33,683 bases of DNA. It comes from Planctomycetales bacterium (GTDB lineage: Bacteria; Planctomycetota; Planctomycetia; Pirellulales; Pirellulaceae). Position 1 is the first letter of the stretch, and every line of letters begins with the position of its first letter. This document shows positions 15,147 through 25,567 of the stretch, piece after piece. Under the pieces are notes generated by a model. The model was given only the letters and a program-made list of their open reading frames with translations, had not been told where the DNA came from and did no database searches. The DNA lies in contig JAGQPC010000397.1 in NCBI GenBank assembly GCA_020426925.1, positions 1 to 33,683 on the forward strand. The letters run 5' to 3'. The position numbers were made by a program, and so were the translations under genes.

Positions 15147-16820
15147 TCAGTTGGATTTGCCTGGAGCTTTTGCAGCTCGCCCTACAAGCACAGCGACAAT
15201 CCAAATCACGGTTAAAACGCCACTCGAAGGTTCCGGAATAAAGCCGGCTCGAATCGATTTATTCGGAATCGACTCGAACGCAAAATCACTGATCACCAGT
15301 GATTCATCTTCTGCAAGTCTGGTTCGAATCCAGCCGTAATGAAACTGATCGTCGACGTGCAAGCGAACTCCTAGCAACCCGCTCTCGTGTCCGCGAAAGT
15401 CGTGCGAATCAATCGCGAGTGTCAGGTCTGAAAACTCCGACGCGGGACCGATGGTTGCTCCGGTATCGAGCACGAGGCTGCCCCCGTTGACCATCAAGTC
15501 TGAAAGCCCCAGACCGGCGATTTCTGATTCGCCGAAGGGAAAGAAGTAGTCATCCAGCACATTATCGATTTGCCCGGTTTCACTCTGAACCGTGTCGATC
15601 GCAGCATCGACTATCTGAAGCGAGTCTTGCGCTTTCGTGACGCTCGTTACATCTATCTCAGCGAGATTCGCGAACTGATTTCCGAACTGCCTCAGCCCCA
15701 ATCTTGTTGAATCCAGAGCTCCAAGGCTTACTTCGACATTGGGAAGCTCAGGCGAATCGACGACAAAGGAGAGCGACCGGTCGTAAATGAATACATCGCC
15801 TAGTTCGCCGGATTCCGTTTTGAAATCGTCCCGAGGAGACGGCGATACGGAAAAAGTAACGCCACGAGCCGGTCCGTCATCAATCGTCACGACATTGCCG
15901 TGCCCCGTGAATTCCTGTCCGGCGAATTCAACGACGATATCAGAACCGGCACGACTGATTTCTGTTCGACCGATGGTAGTCGAATTTTCCGTCGCTCCAG
16001 GTAAGTTGGAGATTACGGTCAATTCCCGTGCAGGGCCGAATAGTGGAGTTTGCAGTCGTAGCTCACCGCCGACGTTGAGTACTGCGTGTATACCCGAATG
16101 CGATGAGAAGTCGTTAAATCGATCTCGTACTTGTGTGTTGGTCATGTCCTCAAACAAGTCGATTTTGACGCCGTTCAGCGTAATTGTCTCGTCTTGAGCG
16201 AGTGTCCGCGCAAATTCGGACGCTGTTTGAAAGTAAGCTCGTTCGCCCGGAACAGTCACGTTCAAACTGTATGATCCCTGATTCGCAGTGCCATCGACAT
16301 TCAGAACGCGAACTGCAGGACTTGTCGTCGTCCCCATTTTTCCTGCGTCGCCATTTAGCAAAATCCTGTCGCCAAATACCGTGTTTTCAGCAACTCGGTT
16401 AAGAGTATCGATGTGGTTGTCGATGATGGCTTGATTTTCCGCGAGGGCGTCTGCATCTCCGCCTTCGTTCAACGTCGATAATGTTCTATCGCGGATGCTG
16501 CCGAGCAATTCTAAGATTGTTTCTTGACCTAACTGAGCAGTCTGAAGAAGATCGACCGCATTTCGGTTGATTCTTCCATGCGTCCGAATGTAGTGGTGAG
16601 CAATCGCTACGTCGGGAATGCCGTCACGATTGAGATCAACTGGCACTTCTGCTGGCCGTACCAAAACGGCGTCAGCATCCGAAAACTCCCACGTTCCGAT
16701 CGCGTGTCGATCTGGTGGATTTGAATAGATGATTTCAGCGTGCGCTTCGCGAGCGATCAAGCCAACGCAAATGCAAAAGAATGCCAACGCGCAGAACCGG
16801 GCCGATTTCAGTCGATTCAT
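15147..16820 (-). CDS. PEP-CTERM protein with internal flagellin-like module (paralogue 1)
   Basis: This 557-residue protein is first in the two-gene leftward operon and similar to paralogue 2 along its whole length. The signal peptide is MNRLKSARFCALAFFCICVG followed by LIAREAHA. The outer shell is residues 29-80 (VDLNRDGIPDVAIAHHYI) and 435-525 (QFHYGWIRTRLAEDESLVIS, FAFESIPNKSIRAGF). The inserted module covers residues 88-430. It has LLQTAQLGQ with GSIRDRTLSTLNEGGDAD and IDTLNRVAENTVFGDRILLN, which follow the flagellin N-terminal D1 pattern (LLQTAEGAL, RIRELAVQAANGT, EIDRIAxxTxFNGxxLL). It also has DETITLNGVKIDLFEDMT (Flagellin_IN-like) and LAEIDVTSVTKAQDSLQIVD (C-terminal D1-like). The tail IPEPSSG, a hydrophobic segment and GRAAKAPGK is a recognisable PEP-CTERM signal. 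AGGGAG just upstream supports the ATG at 16820; a GTG at 16838 is an in-frame alternative. Confidence 0.87.
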   Translation of the reverse strand: MNRLKSARFCALAFFCICVGLIAREAHAEIIYSNPPDRHAIGTWEFSDADAVLVRPAEVPVDLNRDGIPDVAIAHHYIRTHGRINRNAVDLLQTAQLGQETILELLGSIRDRTLSTLNEGGDADALAENQAIIDNHIDTLNRVAENTVFGDRILLNGDAGKMGTTTSPAVRVLNVDGTANQGSYSLNVTVPGERAYFQTASEFARTLAQDETITLNGVKIDLFEDMTNTQVRDRFNDFSSHSGIHAVLNVGGELRLQTPLFGPARELTVISNLPGATENSTTIGRTEISRAGSDIVVEFAGQEFTGHGNVVTIDDGPARGVTFSVSPSPRDDFKTESGELGDVFIYDRSLSFVVDSPELPNVEVSLGALDSTRLGLRQFGNQFANLAEIDVTSVTKAQDSLQIVDAAIDTVQSETGQIDNVLDDYFFPFGESEIAGLGLSDLMVNGGSLVLDTGATIGPASEFSDLTLAIDSHDFRGHESGLLGVRLHVDDQFHYGWIRTRLAEDESLVISDFAFESIPNKSIRAGFIPEPSSGVLTVIWIVAVLVGRAAKAPGKSN

Positions 16821-16971
16821 GTTGTGTCTCCCTCTCACCCCCTAATCGGATGCGGAGTCACGAAAACTTGGTCGAGATTTCCGGAAGTTGCCGCAACAAA
16901 AATCGGCTGTCCGCACTAGCGATGGCTGGTAAACTAAACCATCAAAATTCTCATATCAGGAGGAGTTGAAA
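16821..16971. promoter_or_regulatory. Divergent promoter region
   Basis: This 151-base gap lies between the leftward flagellin-like operon and the rightward oxidoreductase gene, so both promoters should be here. The rightward gene has a very strong ribosome site, AGGAGGAG (16958-16965), six bases before its ATG. No clear operator palindrome or sigma-54 (GG-N10-GC) element was found by eye. Confidence 0.45.
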
Positions 16972-18285
16972 ATGGATCGTCGCACGTTTGTCTCAGCCTC
17001 CACCGCCGCGCTGGCTACAACAACAATGGCAACCGGCCAGACGCAAGCGGCACCCAACGACCGGATTACGATTGCTGCCATCGGTGTGCGAGGGCGCGGC
17101 GGCAGCGTGCTGAGTGCCTTTGCCAGTCGTCCGAACGTTGATGTGAAATACATCGTCGATGTTGATGAATCGGTGCGAAACAACCGAGCCGAACAAATCC
17201 AGCAACGCACTGGCCGAAAGCCGCAAGCGATCAATGACTTTCGCGACGTTTTGGACGACGCCGAAGTGGACGCCATCATGCTTGGCACTCCGACACATTG
17301 GCACGCGATTCCGACGATCATGGCGTGCCAAGCGGGAAAGGATGTCTATGTCGAAAAGCCGGACGCTCACAACATTATCGAAGGCCAGCGGATGGTCGCC
17401 GCCGCGAAAAGGTACAAACGAGTCGTCCAACTTGGGACTCAATCGCGAAGCGGCAAACATTTTCACGACGCGATGAAATACATTTCTGAAGGCCACATCG
17501 GCCGGTGCTTATTTGCAAAAGCTTGGGAAAGTGCCAAGCAAGGTTCGATTGGCAAGCCCACCGATTCCGATCCGCCCGCCGGAGTCGATTACGACATGTG
17601 GCTCGGCCCGGCTCCGAAACGCCCGTTCAACAAAATGCGTTTCCATGGAAACTGGCGTTGGTTCTTTGACTACGGTGCCGGCGATCTGGGCAATGATGGT
17701 GTGCATCGATTGGATGTTGCTCGTTGGGCGTTCGATACGGCTTTGGCGGCACAAGGAGAAAAGCCGCTTGGGCCCGTGAAGTCGGTGTCTGCGCATGGCG
17801 GCAAATGCTATTTCGACGACCTGCAGGAATGGCCAGACAATCTGGTCTGTACGTACGATTTTGGCGAAGGCCGCGTCATGACGTACGAGATGCGAATTTG
17901 GACTCCGTACAACATGTTCGATGAAACGGAGGCTGCGATGGTTCTCGGCGACAACGGCTACGTCGTCATTGGCAACGAATCATGGCGAGCCTTCGGTCCA
18001 AAACACAAGTTAATTCGCAACGAAACTGGCGGATACGACAACACGGTTGCTCATGTCGAAGACTTCTTGAATTGCATGCAAACGCGCGGAAAGCCAGCAG
18101 CCGATTTGGAAACCGTTGGCCATCCGTCGAGCCTTCTTTGTCATCTTGGAAACGCAGCTTGGCTTGCGGGCCGGACGTTGCGATTCGATTCGGAGAATTA
18201 CCGATTCATCGGCGACGACGATGCGCAGCAGTTCCTCTCACGCCCGGTTTACCGTAAGCCATGGGTACTTCCGGACATCGGTTAG
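16972..18285 (+). CDS. Tat-exported Gfo/Idh/MocA family oxidoreductase
   Basis: This 437-residue protein starts with a twin-arginine leader, MDRRTFVSASTAALATTTMA, so it is probably folded with cofactor and then exported or anchored in the periplasm. After it comes the Rossmann segment ITIAAIGVRGRGGSVLSAF (NAD(P) binding, about 33-50), then the family signature GKDVYVEKPDAHN with EKP at 128-130. The C-terminal sheet domain carries DLGNDGVHRLDVARWAF, placing the conserved His of the substrate pocket near residue 245. Such enzymes oxidise or reduce sugars or inositols; planctomycetes have many Tat-exported paralogues, and the substrate cannot be told. The strong AGGAGGAG site fixes the ATG at 16972; the TTG at 16966 overlaps it. 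It is followed 122 bases later by the kinase gene in the same direction. Confidence 0.93.
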   Translation: MDRRTFVSASTAALATTTMATGQTQAAPNDRITIAAIGVRGRGGSVLSAFASRPNVDVKYIVDVDESVRNNRAEQIQQRTGRKPQAINDFRDVLDDAEVDAIMLGTPTHWHAIPTIMACQAGKDVYVEKPDAHNIIEGQRMVAAAKRYKRVVQLGTQSRSGKHFHDAMKYISEGHIGRCLFAKAWESAKQGSIGKPTDSDPPAGVDYDMWLGPAPKRPFNKMRFHGNWRWFFDYGAGDLGNDGVHRLDVARWAFDTALAAQGEKPLGPVKSVSAHGGKCYFDDLQEWPDNLVCTYDFGEGRVMTYEMRIWTPYNMFDETEAAMVLGDNGYVVIGNESWRAFGPKHKLIRNETGGYDNTVAHVEDFLNCMQTRGKPAADLETVGHPSSLLCHLGNAAWLAGRTLRFDSENYRFIGDDDAQQFLSRPVYRKPWVLPDIG

Positions 18286-18407
18286 CAAACAAACGCATTG
18301 CCGCTGATGCCAACGCCACTTGCTCGAACTATCATGGGATAGACGACGAGCATGCGCCAGTGCGCTGTGACAATTCATTAGCACGTTGAATCCAGGCAAG
18401 CGGACGA

Positions 18408-21400
18408 GTGGCAGATTCGCAATTAAAACGGAACCAGTTGCTTCGCGCGCTGTCCGTGCAAACTCAATTAGTATCGCTCGACGACGCGACAACCGCAGCT
18501 GGAGAAGCGGAACGCAGTTCTCGGTCGATCTCGCAAATCCTTGTACAGCAGGGCAAGATCAATAAGGATCAAGCATCAAAACTTGATTCGCTGTGCGATT
18601 CTTATGTCTCGGTTCACGATGGGAGCTACGACGATTCAGTTGCCACGCTGTGCCGGGAAATGGCGTTTGGCGTGGCGGATCCAGACGCTCCCACCGCGAT
18701 TCGAAACTTTCGTCTTGAAGCGAGAGCTGAAAAAGCTGCTCAGCTGCCGTCGAATGCTCAAACGGATCTATCTAGGTATCAAATCCTGCGACCGCATGCC
18801 AAAGGCGGATTGGGCGAAGTCTTCGTTGCTCTGGATGGCGAACTCAATCGCGAAGTCGCGTTGAAGGAGATTCAGCTTCAACACGCGCACGATGAATCGA
18901 TGCAAAAGCGATTTCTGTTGGAAGCAGAGGTGACCGGGAAACTTGAACACCCGGGTATCGTGCCGATTTACGGACTAGGAGTTCACGCGGACGGTCGGCC
19001 GTATTACGCGATGCGGTTTGTGCACGGTGACAATCTGGAAGACGCGATTAAACGATTCCACGAATTCCGAGTTGATGACGAAGATCGGACGCTTGTCTTC
19101 CGGGGACTCCTGCAACGGTTCGTGGACGTCTGCCAGTCCGTTGCGTTTGCCCATAGTCGTGGCGTCCTTCACCGTGACCTCAAGCCGAGCAACGTAATGC
19201 TTGGAAGCTTTGGCGAAACGTTGGTAGTCGATTGGGGATTGGCGAAGATGATCATTCCCGACGAAGGTGACGATTTCGATTCAGATCTTCCTTCGCCGAC
19301 CAAAGAAGGTTCTCACCAATTCGCTCAGACTCACCAGGGATCTGCAATCGGTACGCCAGCGTACATGAGTCCCGAGCAGGCCGCCGGGCAGCTTGATTTG
19401 ATCGGACCAGCGTCCGATATCTATTCGCTTGGAGCGACGCTGTACCACATTGTTACTGGACGGCCTTCGCAAAAAGACAAGATTCTTGCTGAGATGGTGT
19501 CAGATATCCAAACTGGTAACTTTCCGCGCCCGCGCGAAGTCAAAAGTCTTGTTCCGCGGCCGATCGAAGCGATCTGCTTGAAAGCAATGTCACTGCGAAT
19601 AGCAGACCGGTACGCTTCAGCGCTCGAACTTTCCGACGACGTAAATCGGTATCTCGCTGATGAATCTGTTACCGCGTGGCATGAACCTGTTACCGTTCGA
19701 CTGCGACGCTGGTTGCGCAGACACCAAACTGCGGCATCATCAATCGCAGTGGCTCTATTGGTAGCGGCCGCATCAATGGCGGTCTTGTCTTTTGTTGTGA
19801 CCGAAAAGAACACGAAGCTGTCGATCGCTAACGAAAAAGAGCGCGCCGCGCGAGAACTAGCCGAAGCGAACGAAGCAGTTGCCAAGGCTCAGTCTCAACT
19901 CGCGCTGGCAACTTTGACATCAGTGATTCATGACATCGAACAAGGGCTTCACGGGCTGTCCAGAGGCAGTGACATTCGCCGACGGTTGCTTGCTACTTCC
20001 ATGCAAAACCTCCGGAAGGTTTCGACCCAGTTTGTTAGCCAAGCTTCTGTTGACAGCGCTAATCTAGACGCACTGATGAGTATGGCGGACGTCGTGGCTC
20101 AGTTCGGAACTGAGGAACCTGGTAGTCTTCAGCCCGGAACATCCGCTCAACAAGTGGCCATTGAGCTGTATTCAAAAGCGAAAGAAATAGCGGCACAACT
20201 AGTGGACCAAGATCCAGACGACGAATTGCGATCAACGCTGGCACTGTGCCGTTGTCGACTCGGGAAGCTCTTGATTGAGGCAAATCAAAGCGAAGAGGCC
20301 GAAAAAGAATTCACTGCTGCCCTGAAAATCCACGATCGGCTGTTGCAATCAAACCAATCTCCGCAGAATCAAACGGACGTCGCGTTAACGTATGCTCAGC
20401 TCGCTGAGGCCACCGCGAACCGTCAACAAGTTAGTGAAGGGTACATCGATAGGGCGCTGCAAATGATTGACCAGATTGACGCCTCGCGACTGAGCAGCGA
20501 AACCGTATTCGATCTGTCGTTAGCACTTGCTCGCATCGGCGATCTCATGCAAGGTCGGTCTGAACCGAAAGCGGCGATTCCACATTTAGAAAGTGCATTG
20601 GGGATGGGGCGGAGTCTTCTTGAGCGTGATTCAACCAATTCGATCTATCGACGCCACACCTCGACACTTCTTGAACGATTGGGTATGGCTCACGAGCGGC
20701 AGCACGACACCCTGACCGCTAAAAGAATCTACGAAGAAATGTTGCAATTCAAACAGGAACTCGTTGACGACGACCCTGCAGATCTAATCGCGAAACTTGA
20801 ACTCGGAATTACGTATCGTCACCTGGGCGACGTTGCAGCCGACGACGCGCAACGACTCAATGCCTATCAACAATCTGACACTGTCCTTGAAGAGCTAACG
20901 CTACAAGATCCGAGCAACCCGCTCTTTATTCAGCCGCGAATGCTGACACTGGCAGGACTTGCCGTGGCGAATCACCGATTGGGGAATCTCGATGAAGCCA
21001 AACGAGTGTGGGAAACGAGCCTCGCTGAACGCCGCCGGTTCGCAGAAATCAATAGCAACTACGAAAACGTGATCGCTGAAAGCCAAGCATTGGTCCAGCT
21101 CAGCTTGCTCTCAATTCAGGTGAGACAACCTGCGGAGGCCATACGACAGCTCGATGAAGCCCTTGTGCGATTGAATAGCGTGCAAGGGACGCCTGCGATT
21201 CAGGCGACTATCGTCGATGTATTGGTGCGAAAAGGCAGTATCCTGGAGTTTGTCGGCCGGACTGATGAAGCCGAACAAACGTTCACTCAAATCGACAAGA
21301 TGGTTGACGAATTGATTGTCGAAACAACTAGCGGCGAGCCCACATTGTCAAATGCGGAAATCTTGGCGGGCCTCGGTGAGAACATCAGCAGCCGCGCTCA

Positions 21401-22256
21401 ACTGGCGGAGAAACTTTTTGCCGAGGCCATTCGTCTATCAGATGCTGCGCCAGAATCACAAAACCTTGATGATGTGCGGAAAACGTCAACTTGGTACGAA
21501 CGTCTTGGAATGATCTGTGAAGGTCTCAGCAAGTTTGACGCAGCGCTGGAACATTACGACGCGATGGCAAAATTGAAACAGAAGATCGCGATTGAAGATC
21601 CGCACAATGAAATGGCACAAGTAGAATTGGCGATCGCGTTGCGTCATCTAGGCGATATCGAATGGCGACGTTCTGACTCAGGCAAAGCACTTGAACACTA
21701 CCAAGAATCCGGTCAAGTTTCCCAATCGTTTTTGGAAACGACCAATCGTTGGGGAAGGAACCATCTATCAACGCTCTACGGTCGGCTAGGTGCGTTACAA
21801 CGCGAGCGAAACGAGCTTGATGACGCAATCCGCAGTTTTCAATCGAAGCTAGAGGTCGACCTTCGTTTCTACAAACAACAGCCAAAGGATGTCACTCAAC
21901 GCGTGAATCTGACGCAAGCCTACGCGAACCTGGGCGACCTGCTAACGGAAGTGAATCGGGTTGCAGAAGGGCTCCAAAACTATCGCGAGTCTCGAGCAAT
22001 CAGCGACCAGCTGCGTTCGGAATTCGCCAACAACGTAGAGCATCAACGGACTTATGTCATCATCTCAAACAAGCTTGCCGCGGCGTTTGTTGGCATCAAA
22101 GACTACGCATCGGCTACAGATGTCTACGAAGACGTTCGCTCGACACTTCAACAATTCATTGAATCCGGATTTGACAAAGATGCATCACAAGTCGAACTCG
22201 AAAAGGTCGAAGGGTCTTTGGAAAACGTCAAATCGCTGCACAGCGAAGCTAAATGA
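18408..22256 (+). CDS. Membrane-anchored Ser/Thr protein kinase with large TPR region
   Basis: This 1282-residue protein has an N-terminal planctomycete kinase extension (1-120), a PknB-type kinase domain, and a long repeat region. The kinase begins near YQIL (124) with a glycine loop (AKGGLGEVF), the ATP lysine K153 in VALKEI, the catalytic loop HRDLKPSN (H255, D257), the metal site DWG (D275) in place of DFG, and the activation segment GTPAYMSPEQ. All catalytic residues are present. One membrane segment at about 444-464 (SSIAVALLVAAASMAVLSFV) is followed by a short coiled coil (NEKERAARELAEANEAVAKA). About 800 residues of TPR-like helix pairs follow (for example AKRIYEEMLQFKQELVDDDP). The kinase should face the cytoplasm and the TPRs the other side, if the single segment crosses. 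A GTG at 18408 is the only plausible start, with a weak ribosome site. Targets unknown. Confidence 0.92.
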   Translation: MADSQLKRNQLLRALSVQTQLVSLDDATTAAGEAERSSRSISQILVQQGKINKDQASKLDSLCDSYVSVHDGSYDDSVATLCREMAFGVADPDAPTAIRNFRLEARAEKAAQLPSNAQTDLSRYQILRPHAKGGLGEVFVALDGELNREVALKEIQLQHAHDESMQKRFLLEAEVTGKLEHPGIVPIYGLGVHADGRPYYAMRFVHGDNLEDAIKRFHEFRVDDEDRTLVFRGLLQRFVDVCQSVAFAHSRGVLHRDLKPSNVMLGSFGETLVVDWGLAKMIIPDEGDDFDSDLPSPTKEGSHQFAQTHQGSAIGTPAYMSPEQAAGQLDLIGPASDIYSLGATLYHIVTGRPSQKDKILAEMVSDIQTGNFPRPREVKSLVPRPIEAICLKAMSLRIADRYASALELSDDVNRYLADESVTAWHEPVTVRLRRWLRRHQTAASSIAVALLVAAASMAVLSFVVTEKNTKLSIANEKERAARELAEANEAVAKAQSQLALATLTSVIHDIEQGLHGLSRGSDIRRRLLATSMQNLRKVSTQFVSQASVDSANLDALMSMADVVAQFGTEEPGSLQPGTSAQQVAIELYSKAKEIAAQLVDQDPDDELRSTLALCRCRLGKLLIEANQSEEAEKEFTAALKIHDRLLQSNQSPQNQTDVALTYAQLAEATANRQQVSEGYIDRALQMIDQIDASRLSSETVFDLSLALARIGDLMQGRSEPKAAIPHLESALGMGRSLLERDSTNSIYRRHTSTLLERLGMAHERQHDTLTAKRIYEEMLQFKQELVDDDPADLIAKLELGITYRHLGDVAADDAQRLNAYQQSDTVLEELTLQDPSNPLFIQPRMLTLAGLAVANHRLGNLDEAKRVWETSLAERRRFAEINSNYENVIAESQALVQLSLLSIQVRQPAEAIRQLDEALVRLNSVQGTPAIQATIVDVLVRKGSILEFVGRTDEAEQTFTQIDKMVDELIVETTSGEPTLSNAEILAGLGENISSRAQLAEKLFAEAIRLSDAAPESQNLDDVRKTSTWYERLGMICEGLSKFDAALEHYDAMAKLKQKIAIEDPHNEMAQVELAIALRHLGDIEWRRSDSGKALEHYQESGQVSQSFLETTNRWGRNHLSTLYGRLGALQRERNELDDAIRSFQSKLEVDLRFYKQQPKDVTQRVNLTQAYANLGDLLTEVNRVAEGLQNYRESRAISDQLRSEFANNVEHQRTYVIISNKLAAAFVGIKDYASATDVYEDVRSTLQQFIESGFDKDASQVELEKVEGSLENVKSLHSEAK

Positions 22257-22348
22257 AACTAGTTCCGTTGGAGTCCAGTCTTTGAACGCTTGGCTGTTTA
22301 CGGAGTGGCAACTTCCGGTCGATCGGTAGTTCTCATCGACCCACGAAA

Positions 22349-23245
22349 CTATTCACCAACGCGATTTCGGATCGCTTCGCAAAGCCGTTGCATCGTTTCG
22401 ATGTTCAGTTCTTCGGCTCTTGTTTCACGTGACATCTGCAGCTCTGCCATGATTGAGTCGACATCTGGTTTGTCGAGTTCACCTTTCCACGCGCCCAGAA
22501 TCGAACTACGTAGAAACTTGCGCCGATGGAGAAAGATGCGACGCGTAAACTGATGGAAAAACACAAGGTCAGGTATCGCCTCGCGGCGTTCTTTGTCCGA
22601 CACGACTTGGACAATCGCCGATGTGACCTTAGGCCGTGGAAAGAAGACCGCCGGGGGCACTTCTTTCAAGATTTCCGTCGTCGCGACGCTCTGCATCCAA
22701 ACGCTGAGGCTTCCGTAATCTTTGGTGCACGGCTTGGCGACCATTCGATCGGCAAGCTCCTTTTGAATCATCACGGTCATGGAATCCGGGTACTGATCGA
22801 TCAATAACAGGTTCGACATGACCGGAGTGGCGACGTTGTACGGGAGATTGGCGACGAGCTTAAAGCCGCGGCCAGGCGTGACTTTTTCGGCAATAAGATT
22901 CAGCACTTTTTCGTCAAAGTTGTTCTTGTTCCGCAAGACGTCTTGCTGGAGAAATGTAACGTTTTCGACTCCAAAGAGTTCCTCACGAGCCAAGTTGTGC
23001 AACTGCAGATCGATCTCGACCGTGATAACTTCCGCAGCACGTTCAGCCAGCCTTGCTGTCAGTGAACCAGTACCTGTACCGACCTCCAACACGACGTCGC
23101 TCGGCTGAATATCCGCCGCGTCGGCGACGAAATCGACCAAATTCAAATCAATCAAAAAATTCTGGCCGTGCTTTGTGTTCGGGCGGATGCCAATTTCGCG
23201 GAATCGACTTTGAAGAAAGCTGAGCGTTTGTCGTTTCGATTTCAT
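22349..23245 (-). CDS. rsmA: 16S rRNA dimethyladenosine transferase (RsmA/KsgA)
   Basis: This 298-residue protein has the full signature of RsmA, which dimethylates two adjacent adenines in helix 45 of 16S rRNA using S-adenosylmethionine late in 30S assembly. The sequence shows KHGQNFLID (26-33), the SAM-binding EVGTGTGSLT (54-63), the acidic VEID (76-79), the catalytic motif NLPYN (133-137) and the C-terminal helical region with FFPRPKVTSAIVQV. Between the SAM site and NLPYN is a somewhat long segment (about 103-130). The length is slightly above the usual 270. The gene converges on the kinase gene with a 92-base gap and lies downstream of ribE on the same strand, though 181 bases with a structured repeat separate them. 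The ribosome site before the ATG is weak. Confidence 0.95.
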   Translation of the reverse strand: MKSKRQTLSFLQSRFREIGIRPNTKHGQNFLIDLNLVDFVADAADIQPSDVVLEVGTGTGSLTARLAERAAEVITVEIDLQLHNLAREELFGVENVTFLQQDVLRNKNNFDEKVLNLIAEKVTPGRGFKLVANLPYNVATPVMSNLLLIDQYPDSMTVMIQKELADRMVAKPCTKDYGSLSVWMQSVATTEILKEVPPAVFFPRPKVTSAIVQVVSDKERREAIPDLVFFHQFTRRIFLHRRKFLRSSILGAWKGELDKPDVDSIMAELQMSRETRAEELNIETMQRLCEAIRNRVGE

Positions 23246-23336
23246 TTATGTGCAACTTCTGTTCGCCGCGCGTCCGTTGAATTGTTTTTTCGGCAACGTT
23301 GGGCGAGACAAGTATCTAATCATTCCAGCGGCATGT

Positions 23337-23410
23337 CGTAGTGGAAGTTGCTAAACTTCCCTCGTTTGCGAGATCTTTCGCTTCAGGGATCTTTGGCAAG
23401 ATCCACTACG
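23337..23410. repeat. Palindromic repeat element with three inner hairpins
   Basis: A 74-base element in the ribE-rsmA gap is bounded by the inverted repeat CGTAGTGGA (23337-23345) and TCCACTACG (23402-23410). Inside are GGAAGTT/AACTTCC with loop GCTA (23343-23360), CTCG/CGAG with loop TTTG (23361-23372) and GGATCTT/AAGATCC with loop TGGC (23387-23404). All three loops are four bases long. The arrangement suggests a multi-branched cruciform or RNA, as in REP-type intergenic repeats. A 12-base piece of its right end recurs at 29755. Confidence 0.72.
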
Positions 23411-23426
23411 TTGCTTCTACGTGCCA

Positions 23427-24038
23427 TTATTTGTCCTGCTGTTGTGCCAAGTGACCTTCCAATTGGCGAGCTACGTACTTGGCAAGCAAATCCGTTTCCA
23501 GATTCACGGAGTCGCCGACTTGTTTCGCACCAAGAGTGGTCACGTTCAGCGTGTGTGGAATCAACGCGACACTGAACCCTTCGTTCGTCACGTCGACAAG
23601 CGTCAGGCTGACGCCGTCAACCGTGATCGACCCTTTGCTGGCCATCTGCAGAGTCAGGTGCCGTGGAGTACTGATCCAAAACGTTGACCATTCTGACTCA
23701 TCAATGCGTTTGTCGACGCGGCCGATGCCATCGATGTGACCGCTGACGAGATGCCCTCCAAGACGATCGGAAAGTCGCAATGATCTTTCCAGGTTGACGG
23801 GAGAGCCGGTCGTGAATTCGCCCAAGTTAGTTTTCGCAAGTGTTTCGGGGCCAGCTTCAAACGATAGTTTCGAACCATCGACTTTGATCACCGTGAGGCA
23901 GCATCCGTTGTTAGAGATACTGTCACCGATTTCGACTTCTTCCGATACCGGTCCTGCATCGACAACGATTCGCTTCCCCGGTGGGGCATCGGTGATTTCG
24001 ACGACGTGCCCCATGTGTTCGACTAAACCAGAGAACAT
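23427..24038 (-). CDS. ribE: Riboflavin synthase, alpha chain
   Basis: This 203-residue protein catalyses the last step of riboflavin synthesis, dismutation of two 6,7-dimethyl-8-ribityllumazine molecules into riboflavin and a pyrimidinedione. It has the typical start MFSGLVEHMG and two tandem lumazine-binding barrels, about 1-97 and 98-190. The conserved elements GDSISNNGCCLTV (first barrel), GGHLVSGHIDGIG (domain junction) and KGSITVDGVSLTLV (second barrel) are all present. Usual length for the family is about 200-215. AGGTG lies just before the ATG. The gene stands alone, divergent from eno and not clustered with other rib genes in the window. No FMN riboswitch was recognised in its 235-base upstream region. 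Confidence 0.95.
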   Translation of the reverse strand: MFSGLVEHMGHVVEITDAPPGKRIVVDAGPVSEEVEIGDSISNNGCCLTVIKVDGSKLSFEAGPETLAKTNLGEFTTGSPVNLERSLRLSDRLGGHLVSGHIDGIGRVDKRIDESEWSTFWISTPRHLTLQMASKGSITVDGVSLTLVDVTNEGFSVALIPHTLNVTTLGAKQVGDSVNLETDLLAKYVARQLEGHLAQQQDK

Positions 24039-24193
24039 TTTTCACCTAATCTTTACTGCTCACCCGAGTGACGCCTTCATTGTGGCAAACGAAACGCATG
24101 TAGCATAGCGCCGCAAAACGGCGGCACCTAGCGGATTGGACGAAGATTGACAACAATGTCCCGCTACACCGCTCCTTTAGCAAAATTCATCAA

Positions 24194-25551
<1,358 letters not shown>

Positions 25552-25567
25552 GTTCGGTGTCACTCCA

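Noticed and set aside
23246-23336. A possible FMN riboswitch or leader near ribE/rsmA
   Set aside because: No conserved RFN-element blocks are present here or upstream of ribE (24039-24273).
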